Origin: Rhodocyclales bacterium
GTDB lineage: Bacteria; Pseudomonadota; Gammaproteobacteria; Burkholderiales; Rhodocyclaceae
NCBI GenBank assembly: GCA_021413665.1
Contig: JAIOPW010000537.1
Coordinates: forward strand, 1 to 5,510
Direction of reading: 5' to 3'
Length of the DNA stretch: 5,510 nt
Shown here: one piece after another, positions 5,404-5,510 of the stretch
Layout of the letters: each line of letters begins with the position of its first letter
Position numbering within the stretch: the first letter of the stretch is position 1
Notes under the pieces: generated by a model
The model's input: the letters and a program-made list of their open reading frames with translations, nothing else
Told to the model about the DNA's origin: nothing
The model's database searches: none
Made by a program: the position numbers and the translations under genes

Positions 5404-5510
5404 TTAATGATTTGCCAGAAGACGCTCGACCTGGCGCCAGGCTTCTTCGGCCAGCGGGCGGGCGCGCTTGCCGGTTTCGATGGCTTCGGCGCTCGAGGCG
5501 TTGCCCTGCA
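5404..5510 (-). CDS. C-terminus of an unidentified protein, 5' part outside window
   Basis: The minus strand is open from the window edge to TAA at 5404-5406, giving 34 visible residues beginning QGNASSAEAIETGKRARP and ending ERLLANH. The stretch after the Arg-rich turn, AEEAWRQVERLL, looks like an amphipathic C-terminal helix. Codon use (third positions mostly G or C) matches the neighbouring genes, and no competing frame is better, so I take it as a real gene end. It is too short to name; an alpha/beta-hydrolase-like tail would fit but so would many families. The 176 nt between its stop and the dehydrogenase start, with the palindrome and parS-like box, suggests the downstream genes have their own promoter. 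Confidence 0.6.
   Translation of the reverse strand, partial: QGNASSAEAIETGKRARPLAEEAWRQVERLLANH

Noticed and set aside
1..5510. CRISPR array, insertion sequence, phage or defence system
   Set aside because: I saw no regularly spaced repeats, transposase or integrase motifs, target-site duplications or defence-gene domains. Apart from the one decayed gene the region looks like ordinary chromosomal metabolism.

Overview
The window is GC-rich throughout and densely coded, with long spurious reading frames opposite the real genes. Its protein families (BktB-like thiolase, AMP-forming acyl-CoA ligase, ACAD10/11-like acyl-CoA dehydrogenase, YhbS-like acetyltransferase) suggest a high-GC proteobacterium, most likely a betaproteobacterium or a related gammaproteobacterium. 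This is inferred from protein resemblance and base composition, not from a marker gene.

Left part, plus strand (1-933): the last 79 codons of a thiolase with its His and Cys catalytic motifs, a strong intrinsic terminator (261-294), a second weaker hairpin (307-325), then a 183-residue predicted membrane protein with an HEAGH zinc-binding motif. Middle part, minus strand (951-2175): read from right to left, a YhbS-like GNAT acetyltransferase, a small four-helix membrane protein of unknown function, and a decayed gene that I recognise as a DUF6157-type protein. The decayed gene has one frameshift near 1085/1086 and has lost its 3' third where it meets the HEAGH gene tail to tail.

Right part, minus strand (2311-5227): an acyl-CoA dehydrogenase followed after 19 nt by an AMP-forming acyl-CoA ligase, almost certainly one operon. 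The simplest reading is a fatty or carboxylic acid activation and first beta-oxidation step: the ligase makes the CoA thioester and the dehydrogenase desaturates it. A thiolase elsewhere in the window fits the same chemistry but is on the other strand and behind its own terminator. The ligase is odd: the C-terminal A10 motif has threonine (residue 542) where the family has its catalytic lysine. Upstream of the dehydrogenase lies a 176-nt intergenic region holding a 14/16 match to the bacterial parS consensus (5247-5262), a perfect 11-bp-arm palindrome (5310-5333) and four tightly spaced G-runs (5322-5344). The last 107 bases encode the C-terminus of an unidentified minus-strand protein.

I see no CRISPR array, insertion sequence, tRNA, rRNA or phage gene, and no multi-gene system that looks wholly new. 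The most rewarding points are the altered ligase active site, the structured control region at 5228-5403, the HEAGH protein and the decaying DUF6157 gene.
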